Of a DNA stretch of 39,229 bases, positions 1 through 14,200 are shown piece by piece; position 1 is the stretch's first letter, and each line of letters starts with the position of its first letter. The position numbers were made by a program, and so were the translations under genes. Origin of the DNA: Phenylobacterium sp. (GTDB taxonomy: Bacteria > Pseudomonadota > Alphaproteobacteria > Caulobacterales > Caulobacteraceae); contig NZ_WGNY01000045.1 of NCBI RefSeq assembly GCF_016124325.1, forward strand, positions 1-39,229, written 5' to 3'. The notes under the pieces are model-generated. The model saw nothing but the letters and a program-made list of their open reading frames with translations, ran no database searches and was not told where the DNA came from.

Positions 1-79
1 CCTCCGCCGTCGGGCTTCCGGCCTCCTGCTCTCGCAGCACGCCGATGATCTGCGCCTCGCTGAACCTGCTCTTCTTCAC
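1..79 (-). CDS. IS3-family transposase OrfA, N-terminal fragment
   Basis: The minus strand from 79 reads VKKSRFSEAQIIGVLREQEA, the near-invariant start of the IS3-family OrfA helix-turn-helix protein (IS407/IS511-like group). OrfA binds the element ends; the catalytic DDE part comes from OrfB by programmed frameshifting, and that part is outside the window. The start is a GTG with a purine-rich GAGGAGA stretch upstream. Only about 26 codons are visible, so intactness cannot be judged. Confidence 0.75.
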   Translation of the reverse strand, partial: MKKSRFSEAQIIGVLREQEAGSPTAE

Positions 80-141
80 GTCCGTCTCCTCTAAGTGACG
101 GACTCTCACTCAAACCGAGGGATCAGGAAGGGGGCAGGTCA
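1..141 (-). mobile_element. Left end of an IS3-family insertion sequence (partial)
   Basis: The window opens inside an insertion sequence read on the minus strand. Its outer boundary is inferred at 141, because the minus-strand sequence there begins TGACCTGCCCCC, a terminal inverted repeat typical of IS3-family elements, followed by about 60 bases of leader and then the transposase orfA start. The rest of the element, including orfB and the other inverted repeat, lies outside the window. No target-site duplication can be checked. Confidence 0.7.
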
Positions 142-581
142 GTGAAGTTGTCGGGAGAAATCTCCCCTGCCTTTTATCTACCTCCTAGCGGCGTTTGCAG
201 GTTCTTCGCGCCCCCCGCGATGAAACGCCCGTGGGGCAATGTCTTGCTGGGCGTGCTGGGGATTGAATTTCCAGCATATGCGCGCTGGCTCGCCAACCGC
301 AGCCTCAACCCGCGCGTAGCGCGACTGGGCTACTACATCTCCAACGAGGCGCAGTTTGTCGACCCGCCATCCGTGACGAGCGATGCGGATATTCCTGCAT
401 TGAAGGCTTGGATGAGCTCATCCATTCTCGCTGCGACAGCCTGCCCGCTGACCTTGAAAGCGTCGCGCGTTTGCAGCTGGACCCGTTCGGGGAGCAAGGT
501 CGCCTCCTAGCGGTGAACACACCCTTCTGGGAAACGTTCGATGAGTGGCGCTTAGAGTCATCGCGCCTCGGCGCGCATTAG
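142..581 (+). pseudogene. Truncated, frameshifted gene remnant of unknown function
   Basis: An open frame runs directly out of the IS boundary, without its own credible start, and reads through residues such as WGNVLLGVLGIEFPAYARWL and RVARLGYYISNEAQFVDPP. Near 405 (…DIPALK) the plausible protein sequence moves to the -1 frame and continues as LDELIHSRCDSLPADLE and LLAVNTPFWETFDEWRLE to a TAG at 579-581. The two parts together look like one protein C-terminus cut at its 5' side by the IS and broken by one frameshift. I do not recognise the family. The position between an IS end and a tRNA fragment suggests decayed island cargo. Confidence 0.4.
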
Positions 582-820
582 TACGCTCCATCGGCTGAAG
601 AGGCGCATCGCCTGTGCGTCCACCTTCGGCGCTCAGGTCAACCGCTGCTCACCACCCCTCGCTGACCTTCGTCGTGTCTGCTGTGAGACTCCTTGCCCCG
701 CGGCGGAAAATCGGTGTCGCAAACCTAACCTGATCGCTGATAACTTACACAGGCACTTACACAGTTTCGTTGCGTTCGAAAATTTCGTGAATATAATCAG
801 CGTCATAAGCGGGGCGTGAG
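582..820. other. Non-coding island-edge sequence
   Basis: No credible gene is seen here. The stretch is less GC-rich than its surroundings, notably 720-805, and holds two short direct repeats (743-764) just before the tRNA fragment. This is what the arm region of an integrase attachment site would look like, but no integrase gene is in the window. Confidence 0.4.
743..764 (+). repeat. Two 10-bp direct repeats, possible integrase arm sites
   Basis: ACTTACACAG occurs at 743-752 and again at 755-764, separated by GC. The pair lies about 57 bases before the tRNA-Leu 3' fragment. Tyrosine integrases of island and phage type bind short direct arm repeats beside the core attachment site, so this is a candidate arm-type site. 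Function is inferred from position only. Confidence 0.35.
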
Positions 821-878
821 AGACTCAAAATCTGCTTTCTGCAAGGAAGTGCTGGTTCGAGTCCGGCCTGGGGCACCA
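821..878 (+). other. 3' half of tRNA-Leu(CAA): attachment-site remnant at island edge
   Basis: The sequence contains an anticodon loop CTCAAAA with the 3' anticodon strand TCTGC, a long variable arm (type II tRNA), the T-arm GCTGG-TTCGAGT-CCGGC, an acceptor strand CTGGGGC, and A-CCA encoded in the DNA. A leucine tRNA with anticodon CAA would fit. The required 5' half (acceptor GCCCCAG, D-arm, and 5' anticodon strand GCAGA) is absent: upstream of the loop only AGA matches. Islands that integrate at tRNA 3' ends leave exactly this partial copy at their far end. It therefore marks the boundary between mobile DNA (left) and the gltBD chromosome region (right). It is not a functional tRNA gene. 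Confidence 0.75.
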
Positions 879-909
879 CCTCGACGAGCGGCGACACCCC
901 GCCGCCCCC

Positions 910-2361
<1,452 letters not shown>

Positions 2362-2384
2362 GGTCTGTCCTCAAGCTTTCCGGA

Positions 2385-7025
<4,641 letters not shown>

Positions 7026-7210
7026 AGTCGTCTCTCACTTCAAAGGCGCGTCAGGGCGCCCGCTCCAGCCAGGGCCGGACGGGCGTCGAGGGGGGCTTTT
7101 AAGCGGCAAAAATCACCCTTGTCGATGGTTGGGGCTCTGGCGTCAGGGCAGAACTTTTCATCCTGCCCGCATTTTAGGATGCGCCCAGTTCGCCGCGGAC
7201 GGGATCATGT

Positions 7211-7996
7211 TCAGGTGATCGGGCGGCGGCCGCGCAGGGGCGGCGCGGGCGGTCGCCACAGGACGATCACCACGGCGGCGAAGGCCGCGGCGATGAGCCC
7301 GGAAACCTGCGGATCGAAGTACGAGCCCTGCACCGGATAGAGCTGCCAGGCGAGGTTCTGGCTCATGTGGAACAGCGAGACGGCCAGCACGCTGCGGCCC
7401 GTATTGTCGTAGAGCCAGACCATCACGACGCGCGCGGCAAGGGTCCCCAGCGACCACCAGGCGATCCAGGCGAGGCCGCGCTGCGCCTGGACGAGCGCCA
7501 CGAAGTGGAACAGGGCCCAGACGGCGCCCACGACGAGCGCGCCCTTCAGGGCGCCGTGGCGATCCTGCAGCGGGTCGATGGCGTAGCCGGACCAGCCCAG
7601 CTCCTCGGCCCAGGCGCCGATCATGAAGAAGCCGGCCAGCGCCAGGGCGGGCGCGAGCGCGATCTGCGGCGCCGGGACGGGCGCGCCCGTCGCGCGCTGG
7701 ACGAAGAACGCCAGCGCCTGTTGCGCCGGGGCGAGGAGCAGGACCGGCGCGAGCCAGGCGAGGCGACGGATCCGCCGCCCATCGAACATGCGCGCCAGGA
7801 AGGCGCGGGCGCCGGGACGGCCCTCGTCGCGCCAGACGAGGATCAGGGCGGCCAGCCCGGGACAGACCGCCATCAGGCCGGCCAGCGGCAGGCCGGGCAG
7901 CAGCATGACGCCCGAGACGCCTCCGGCGATCCAGAACGGAACCGCCAGGGCGAGCGTGAGGGCGAAGAAGGCGTAGGGACGGCGCGGGACGGGCAT
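7211..7996 (-). CDS. CPBP family intramembrane metalloprotease
   Basis: This 261-residue polytopic membrane protein carries the CPBP (CAAX protease / bacteriocin-processing, Abi) signature: E131-E132 in AWAEELGWSGY, H164 in ALFHF, and H210 with N214 in LFHMSQN. These are the glutamate and histidine positions expected at the catalytic metal. Several hydrophobic segments span the chain. Substrate is unknown; bacterial members process peptides or have immunity and stress roles. It is divergent from the TetR gene across a double palindromic operator at 8022-8054, so it is very probably that regulator's target. Confidence 0.88.
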   Translation of the reverse strand: MPVPRRPYAFFALTLALAVPFWIAGGVSGVMLLPGLPLAGLMAVCPGLAALILVWRDEGRPGARAFLARMFDGRRIRRLAWLAPVLLLAPAQQALAFFVQRATGAPVPAPQIALAPALALAGFFMIGAWAEELGWSGYAIDPLQDRHGALKGALVVGAVWALFHFVALVQAQRGLAWIAWWSLGTLAARVVMVWLYDNTGRSVLAVSLFHMSQNLAWQLYPVQGSYFDPQVSGLIAAAFAAVVIVLWRPPAPPLRGRRPIT

Positions 7997-8021
7997 GGGC
8001 AGGCCTCCTGGCCGGACGCAT

Positions 8022-8054
8022 TTCCTATCGTTGATAGGCTATCACTGATAGGAA
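8022..8054. promoter_or_regulatory. Double TetR-type operator between CPBP and tetR genes
   Basis: Two adjacent palindromes are seen: CCTATC-GTT-GATAGG (8024-8038) and CTATC-ACT-GATAG (8039-8051). The second, read on the other strand (CTATCAGTGATAG), matches the core of the classical tetO operator. The two together form a larger imperfect palindrome framed by TTCCTATC and GATAGGAA. It lies 26 bases upstream of the CPBP start and about 45 upstream of the chosen tetR start, where a repressor would control both genes. Binding by the neighbouring TetR is inferred. Confidence 0.75.
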
Positions 8055-8098
8055 TGGTCCTTGTCAAGGCGAGCGGCGGGGTGGGAGGCTCCGCGACG

Positions 8099-8713
8099 AT
8101 GGTCGAGACGAGGGATTCGGCGCGGGCTCCAGGGCGGCGCGGCCGCGCGGGGGAGCGGCGGGAGGAAGTCCTGGCGCAGGCCACGCGGCTGTTCGCCGAG
8201 CACGGCGTGCACGCCGTCTCGACCCGCCAGATCGCCCAGGCGGTGGGGATCAGCCAGCCCAGCCTCTACGCGCATTTCCCCACCAAGCAGGCCCTGGTCG
8301 AGGCGGTGTGCGTGCGCGCCTTCGAGGCGCTGTCGGCGCGGATGATCGAGGTGATGGGGCGGATCGAGGGGCCGGCGGTGCTGGACGAACTGGCGCGCGC
8401 CTACGTGGACTTCGCGCTGGCCGAGCCCGACGCCTACAGGATCGCCCTGATGGACGAGGGCGCCTACGAGACCCCCGAGGATGGACCGAACGCGGCCATG
8501 GCGGCGGGCGGGGCGGCGTTCAAGCTCTATCGGGCGGCCATAGTGCGCGAGCTGGGCGCGGGGCTGGGGGAGGTCGACCAGGACATGCTGGCCCAGAGCA
8601 TCTGGGCCTCGCTGCATGGGCTGGTGGCGCTGCTGATCGCGCGGCCGACGTTCGACTGGTGCGACCGCGAGCGGCTCATCGCCTTCCACATCGCCCGGCT
8701 GCACGGGGCGTAG
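8099..8713 (+). CDS. TetR/AcrR family transcriptional regulator
   Basis: This is a 204-residue regulator with an N-terminal TetR helix-turn-helix (about residues 25-70, including STRQIAQAVGISQPSLYAHF) and a variable ligand-binding C-terminal domain containing a segment with the TetR_C look (LAQSIWASLHGLVALLIARP). The start at ATG 8099 is chosen because GGGAGG lies about 11 bases upstream. An earlier in-frame ATG at 8054 would sit inside the operator and add 15 residues. The ligand cannot be predicted. It is probably autoregulated and controls the divergent CPBP protease gene. It ends 92 bases before the CHAT gene in the same direction, so a role in controlling that locus is possible but unproven. 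Confidence 0.9.
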   Translation: MVETRDSARAPGRRGRAGERREEVLAQATRLFAEHGVHAVSTRQIAQAVGISQPSLYAHFPTKQALVEAVCVRAFEALSARMIEVMGRIEGPAVLDELARAYVDFALAEPDAYRIALMDEGAYETPEDGPNAAMAAGGAAFKLYRAAIVRELGAGLGEVDQDMLAQSIWASLHGLVALLIARPTFDWCDRERLIAFHIARLHGA

Positions 8714-8749
8714 GGGCCGCGCGGGCGATCGCCCGGCCGGAGAGCTCGG

Positions 8750-8780
8750 TTGACAATCCGGTCCCGCCGGACGCCACATT
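8750..8780 (+). promoter_or_regulatory. Possible promoter of the CHAT/TPS operon
   Basis: TTGACA at 8750-8755 is a perfect -35 hexamer in the short gap between tetR and the CHAT gene. The best -10 candidate, CACATT at 8775-8780, is weak and its 19-base spacing is long. If real, the CHAT-tpsA-tpsA-tpsB operon starts here independently of tetR. Confidence 0.3.
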
Positions 8781-8805
8781 CGGAGAGGGGAATCGAGGGG
8801 GAACT

Positions 8806-11217
8806 ATGGGGCGCGGGGGCGGTCCGGGACGATTGATGGTCGCGGCGGCGCTGGGTCTGGCGGGCCTGGCGACGGCGGGCGCCGCGCAGGCGGCGCTGAC
8901 CGACAGCCTGTGCGTTCCCTCGGCGGCGTCGCAGCTCAAGACCTATCCGTCGGCCGACGCCCTGATGCAGGCGGCCTCGACGGCGGAGGCGCGGCTGGCG
9001 CGGCGCGGCCCGGCCGACCCGTTCCAGGACCTGGCGCCGGCGCTCGAACTGGCCGGGTCGCAGTACGAGAAGCCCTCGCCGCAGGCGCTGGCGGAATATT
9101 GCGCGGCGGCGGGCGAGCTGATGCGCGTGAGCCCGCGCGGCAGCCAGCTCCAGGCCCAGTCGTACCTGCTGAGCGCGTTCCAGATCGCCAGCGCGGCGGG
9201 TCTGCGCGAGCCGGCGTCGCTGGCGGCCTACCGGCTGGGGCTGGTCTCGCTGTCGGGCTCGACGCTGAGCGGCACGCGCGGCGGATCGCGCCGCAGCTCG
9301 CGCGGCGGGACGGCGGAGGTGGTGCAGGAGGCCGAGAGCGCGGCGCGCGCGGACGGCGGGCCCTGCGACGTGCTGCTGAACTCGCGCGTGCTGATCAACA
9401 CCAACCTCAGCGTCTCGATCGCCTCGCTGGCCTGTTCGGCCGAACAGGCGCGGCTGGCGGGGGACAACCGCACGGCCGCCCTGGCCGACCTGCGGCTGGC
9501 GCGCCTGCGGCAGGCCATCGCCGAGGCCAACACCGACGTGGCCGGCGACTATGGCGCCCAGGCCTGGACCGCCGCCCTGGCCGGCCTTTCGGCGGCGCGG
9601 GGAGTGGAGGATCCGGCCCTGCGCGCGGAGATCCTGGGGCGGTTGGCCTCGGCGGCGCTGGACGCGCGGCCCGAGGGCTCGGACGAGGTGGCCGCCGCGA
9701 TCGCTGAAATCCGCGCGGCCCAGCCCGACGGGCCGGCGGCGCGGTCGCTGGCCGCGGCGCTGTCGGCGCGGATGGCGCTCGCCCGGGGCGACCTGGCCAC
9801 GGCGCGGGGCCTGATGGACGAGGCGCTGCTGGCCGAGAGCCAGCGCGAACTGCCGACCCGGCTGCCCGAATGGCATCTGCTGCTGGCGCAGATGGATCCG
9901 GCGAACCGCGACGAGCACGTGCTGGCGGCCTACGACGCGCTGGACGCGATCCGCCCGCTGCTGCCCCGGTTCGATCCGCTGACCGAGGAGACCGCCTTCT
10001 CGCTCTATATGCGCCGGGTGTTCCAGAGCGCCGTGGACGTGCAGCTTTCCGGCGCCGAGGGCGCGCGCGAGCCGATCCGGGTGCGCGCCGCCCAGCAGAT
10101 CCTGGAGGCCTATCGCCAGGCGGAGCTGCAGAGCGTGTTCGGCAGCGAGTGCATTCCGCCGCGCGCGCCGCTGCGGCCCGAGATGCTGGCCGCGGGCGAG
10201 GTGGTGCTCTACCCGATCCTGCTGCGCGACCGGCTGGAGCTGCTGTACGTGGCCGGCGGCGAGGGTTCGGCGACGTTCCATCGCCTCGCGCCCAACACCA
10301 CCGTGGGCCGCCAGGAGATCTCCCGGCTGGTGGAGACCATGGTCCTGTCGCTGAGCTACGACGAGGACGACCGCTGGCGCGCGGCCTCGCGCAAGCTCTA
10401 CGACCTGCTGATCAAGCCCATCGAAGGCGAGCTGAAGCCGGGCTCGGTGCTGGCGGTGGTGCCGGACGGGGCGCTGCGCGCCCTGCCGTTCTCGGCGCTG
10501 CTCGACGGGAACAACCACTATCTGGTCGAGAGGGCCCGCGTGGCCGTGGCGCCGGCGCTGGCCTATTCGCAGACCGCCGCGGGCGACGCGCCGGCCGGCC
10601 TGCAGCTGGTGGCCGCCTCGCTGGAGAAGGAGGTCGACCTTCCGGCCGGCCGCTTCGAGAAGCTGGAGGGCACGGGCGCCGAGGCCAAGGTGGCCGCCGC
10701 CACGGACGGCACGCGCATCGCACGCTCGTGGGTGATCGAGAACTTCAAGAAATCCGACCTGGTGACGGCGCTGACCGACGAGCAGGTGGACGTGCTGCAC
10801 CTGGCCACCCACGCCTCGTTCAACGGCCGCTCGGACCGGGCGTTCATCGTCGCCAACGGCGAAGTGATCCTGCTGTCGGAGCTGCGCCAGATACTGGCCC
10901 AGAACCGCACCCGCGGCGACGAGCTGGACCTGCTGGTGCTGAGCGCCTGCGAGACGGCGGTCGGCGACGACGAGGCCAGCATGGGCCTGGCCGGCGCGGC
11001 CGTGCAGGCCGGGGCCAAGAGCGCCATCGCCTCGCTGTGGCCGGTGAACGACGCGGGCACCGCCGAACTGATGAAGGACTTCTACAAGCGCTATCGCGGC
11101 GGGAGCTCCAAGTCGGCGGCGCTGCGCGACGCCCAGCTGGCTATGATCAAGAGCGGCGGCGTCAACGCCGACCCGAACATCTGGGCCGCCTTCACCCTGC
11201 TGGGGGCGTGGCGTTGA
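8806..11217 (+). CDS. Exported CHAT-domain (caspase-like) protein
   Basis: The predicted protein is 803 residues with a signal peptide (MGRGGGPGRLMVAAALGLAG… cleaved near AAQA-AL). A long alanine-rich helical middle (about 40-460) resembles TPR-type repeats, though I cannot define units. The C-terminal CHAT domain spans about 530-803 and carries the caspase-like pair His669 (HLATHASF) and Cys715 (LVLSACETAVG), followed by the conserved GAKSAIASLWPVND and the C-terminal AAFTLLGAWR. CHAT proteins are cysteine peptidases of the caspase clan, known from TPR-CHAT effectors and from genes beside filamentous haemagglutinins. The ATG at 8806 follows GAGGGG. Its stop overlaps the tpsA start (TTGA), which indicates translational coupling. 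Periplasmic location and action on the neighbouring exoproteins are inference. Confidence 0.88.
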   Translation: MGRGGGPGRLMVAAALGLAGLATAGAAQAALTDSLCVPSAASQLKTYPSADALMQAASTAEARLARRGPADPFQDLAPALELAGSQYEKPSPQALAEYCAAAGELMRVSPRGSQLQAQSYLLSAFQIASAAGLREPASLAAYRLGLVSLSGSTLSGTRGGSRRSSRGGTAEVVQEAESAARADGGPCDVLLNSRVLINTNLSVSIASLACSAEQARLAGDNRTAALADLRLARLRQAIAEANTDVAGDYGAQAWTAALAGLSAARGVEDPALRAEILGRLASAALDARPEGSDEVAAAIAEIRAAQPDGPAARSLAAALSARMALARGDLATARGLMDEALLAESQRELPTRLPEWHLLLAQMDPANRDEHVLAAYDALDAIRPLLPRFDPLTEETAFSLYMRRVFQSAVDVQLSGAEGAREPIRVRAAQQILEAYRQAELQSVFGSECIPPRAPLRPEMLAAGEVVLYPILLRDRLELLYVAGGEGSATFHRLAPNTTVGRQEISRLVETMVLSLSYDEDDRWRAASRKLYDLLIKPIEGELKPGSVLAVVPDGALRALPFSALLDGNNHYLVERARVAVAPALAYSQTAAGDAPAGLQLVAASLEKEVDLPAGRFEKLEGTGAEAKVAAATDGTRIARSWVIENFKKSDLVTALTDEQVDVLHLATHASFNGRSDRAFIVANGEVILLSELRQILAQNRTRGDELDLLVLSACETAVGDDEASMGLAGAAVQAGAKSAIASLWPVNDAGTAELMKDFYKRYRGGSSKSAALRDAQLAMIKSGGVNADPNIWAAFTLLGAWR

Positions 11218-14200
11218 GGCGGCGCGCGGCGCTCGCGGTCCTGCTGGCGGCGGCGGCCTGGCCGGCGGCCGTGCTGGCCCAAAGCGCCGTGACCACGGCG
11301 ATCACCCCCGACGCCGGCGCGCTGGGCCTGGGGACCACCGTGGTCCAGGCGGGCGCCATCTACACCATCGACGGAGGCGCCCTGGCCGGCGGCAACCTGT
11401 TCCACAGCTTCACCCAGTTCAGCCTGGGCGCGGGCGCGACGGCCCAATGGGTGCAGGCCACGGGCGATCCGGCGGCGGTGTTGAACGTCATCAACCGGGT
11501 GACGGGCGGGCAGGTCTCGCAGATCTCGGGGAAGATCGACTCCACCGCCCTGCCCAACGCCAGCTTCTATTTCATCAATCCCGCGGGCGTGGTGTTCGGC
11601 GCCGGCGCCCAGGTGAACGTGCCGGCGGCGGCCTATTTCTCTACGGCGGGCGAGCTGCGCTTCTCGGACGGGACGAGCTTCGCCCTGGCCACGCCCGGGG
11701 GCTCGACGCTGTCGGTGGCGCCGCCCCAGAGCTTCGGCTTCCTGGGCGGGCAGGGGAACATCGCCATCGACGGGGCCACGCTGGCGCCCGCAGCCGAAGC
11801 CGCCAGCCTGTCGTTCAGCGCGGCCGACATCCGGGTGACGGGCGGCTCCCTGCTGGCGCGGGGCGTGGACTTCGCCGCCTTCGGGCCCGGGAGCGGGACG
11901 CTGGCGCTGAACGACCCGCTGGCGGGGGCGCTGGCCGGTTCGCTGGATATCCAGGGCGCGCAGATCATCACCCAGACCCTGACGGCCGCCGCGCCGCTGC
12001 GGCTGGGCGGGGGGACGGTGAGCGTGGACTCCACCTTGCTGGTGAGCGACGCGACCCGCGATCTGGACGGCGGCGACATCGCCATTTCGGCGGGTCAGGT
12101 CTCCCTGACCAACGGAACCCAGATCAGCAGCTTCACGCGCAGCCTGGGCCGCGGCGGCGACGTCCGGATCACGGCGGGCGCTCTGACGACGAGCGGCGCG
12201 AGCTACGTCATCGCCTCGACGCAGTCGACCGCCCCTGGCGGCGACATCATCCTGCAGGGCGACTCGATCTACGCCGAAGACCTCACCGTGGCGACGACGG
12301 GGGCCGACACGGGATCGAGCGGCCATATCTCGGTCACGGCGGCCTCGTCGCTCGTCGGGAGCGGGCTGGTGCTGCTGGCGTCCAACATCGGGACCGGCGG
12401 GGCGGGGACCATCACCGTCACGGCGCCCGACATCGAGCTCGGCGGGTCGCTCGCGTTCGGGAGCACCCAGACGGGCACGCCCGGCGACATCCTCATCCAC
12501 GGCAGCCGGATCCTGATCTCGGGCGGCGCCTACGGCTCGGCGCCGGGGACCACCACCGCCAATTCCGGCGCCCTCGCCATCGTTGGCGACGAGAGCCTGG
12601 AGATCGACGGCGCGATCCTGAGCGCCGTGGCGCTGGCCGATGGCGCGGCGGGGTCCATCACCCTGGCGGCGCCCCAGCTGTTCGTCTACGGAGGCTCCGA
12701 CATTTCGGTCGAGGTCTTCGGCGACGGGACCGCCGGGTCGATCGTGCTGGACGGCGAGACCATCGGCATCGACGGCTCGGCGATCCACGCGGACAGCAAC
12801 GCCTTTTCGGGAACCGGAACGGGCCAGATCCGCGTCTCCGCGTCCGGCGACCTCTATCTCAACCTCGCGAGCATCTCGTCCGACAGCTTCGTCGCGGCGC
12901 CAGGCGGGCTGATCGCGCTTTCGGGCCGCGATGTGACGCTTACCGAAAGCCAGGTGACGTCGCAGGCGTTCCGCGACGCCACCGCCGGCAGTGTATCAGT
13001 CGAAGCCGACGGCGCGCTGGAGATCCACAACACGAAGGTCTCGTCCACGACCGGCGGCACAGGCGCCGCGGGCCGGGTCAGCCTCACGGGGCAATCCATC
13101 CTCCTGGAAAACCGGCTGACGGAGATTTCGTCCGACACACTCGATTCAGGGCCCGGTGGCGACGTGACGATCCGGGGCGGCGACCTGGACGTGGAAAACC
13201 AGGCGTCCATCGTCGCACGCGCTGCGGCGGGCACGGGTGGCGGGGGGACGGTCGACATCCAGGTGACAGGCTCGCTCAGGGTGTCCGACGGCGCCTATAT
13301 CTCGGCCGACGCCGTGTTCGGCGTGGGTCGGGCCGGCTCGGTGAACATCAAGGCCGGAGACCTGACCGTGGACGGCCAGGGCCTCACGTTCACCCACATC
13401 TCCTCCGACGCCTACGGCCCGGGCGACGCCGGCGGGGTGAACATCGAAGCCAAGACCGTCAACGTCATCAACAGCGGCTTGATCTCGTCCAATGCGCTCA
13501 GCAGCGGCGAAGGAAACGCCGGTACGGTCGCCATCAAGGCGGGAACGCTGACGGTGAGCGGTGGCGGCGCGGTGTCGTCCCAGACCGACAGCGAAGGCCG
13601 CGCCGGCAATGTGCTGGTCACCGCCGACGCCGTGATCATCGACGGCGGGTTGGAGCCGAGCATCGGCGCCGGCATCAGCTCCGTCAGCACCTCCTTCGGC
13701 GACGCCGGCACGGTCAGCATCGACGCCAAGACGCTGAAGATCGTGGGATACGGCTTTGTGTCGTCCGACACCGGGGGCGTCGGCGCGGGCGGCGACGTCA
13801 GCATCAACGCGGGCGCGATCACCCTCGACAACGGCGGCATCAGTTCCAGCGCCTTTGGCCTGGGCGACGCCGGCAACGTCACGGTGGTGGCGTCCACCGT
13901 GACGCTGGACCATCTTTCGAACATCGGATCCGACGCCTACAGCGGCTCGGAGGGGCAGGCCGGCGTCGTCAACCTGACGGCCGACAGCGTGACCATCGGG
14001 AACGGCTCGCGGGTATCGACCGCGACCGGCGGGACCGGCGACGCCGGGAAGCTGAACGTCAAGGTCGGCACGCTGACGGTGAATGAAGGCGGGGTGCTCT
14101 CCTCGTCCAGCTTCGGCGTCGGCAAGGCCGGCACGGTGCTGATCTCGGCCGGCGACATCCTGGTGGAGGGCGGGCAGATCAGCTCGTCGGCCGAGCTGGG

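Noticed and set aside
821..878. A functional tRNA-Leu gene
   Set aside because: The 5' acceptor strand, D-arm and 5' anticodon strand are missing, so it cannot fold as a tRNA.
8054..8713. Upstream ATG at 8054 as the tetR start
   Set aside because: It lies within the operator palindrome and has no ribosome site; ATG 8099 has GGGAGG upstream and a family-typical N-terminus.
11091..12788. Long minus-strand frames opposite the tpsA genes (also 17369-18925 and 13146-14228)
   Set aside because: They mirror the repetitive TpsA coding pattern and are Arg/Asp/Ala-rich without domains.
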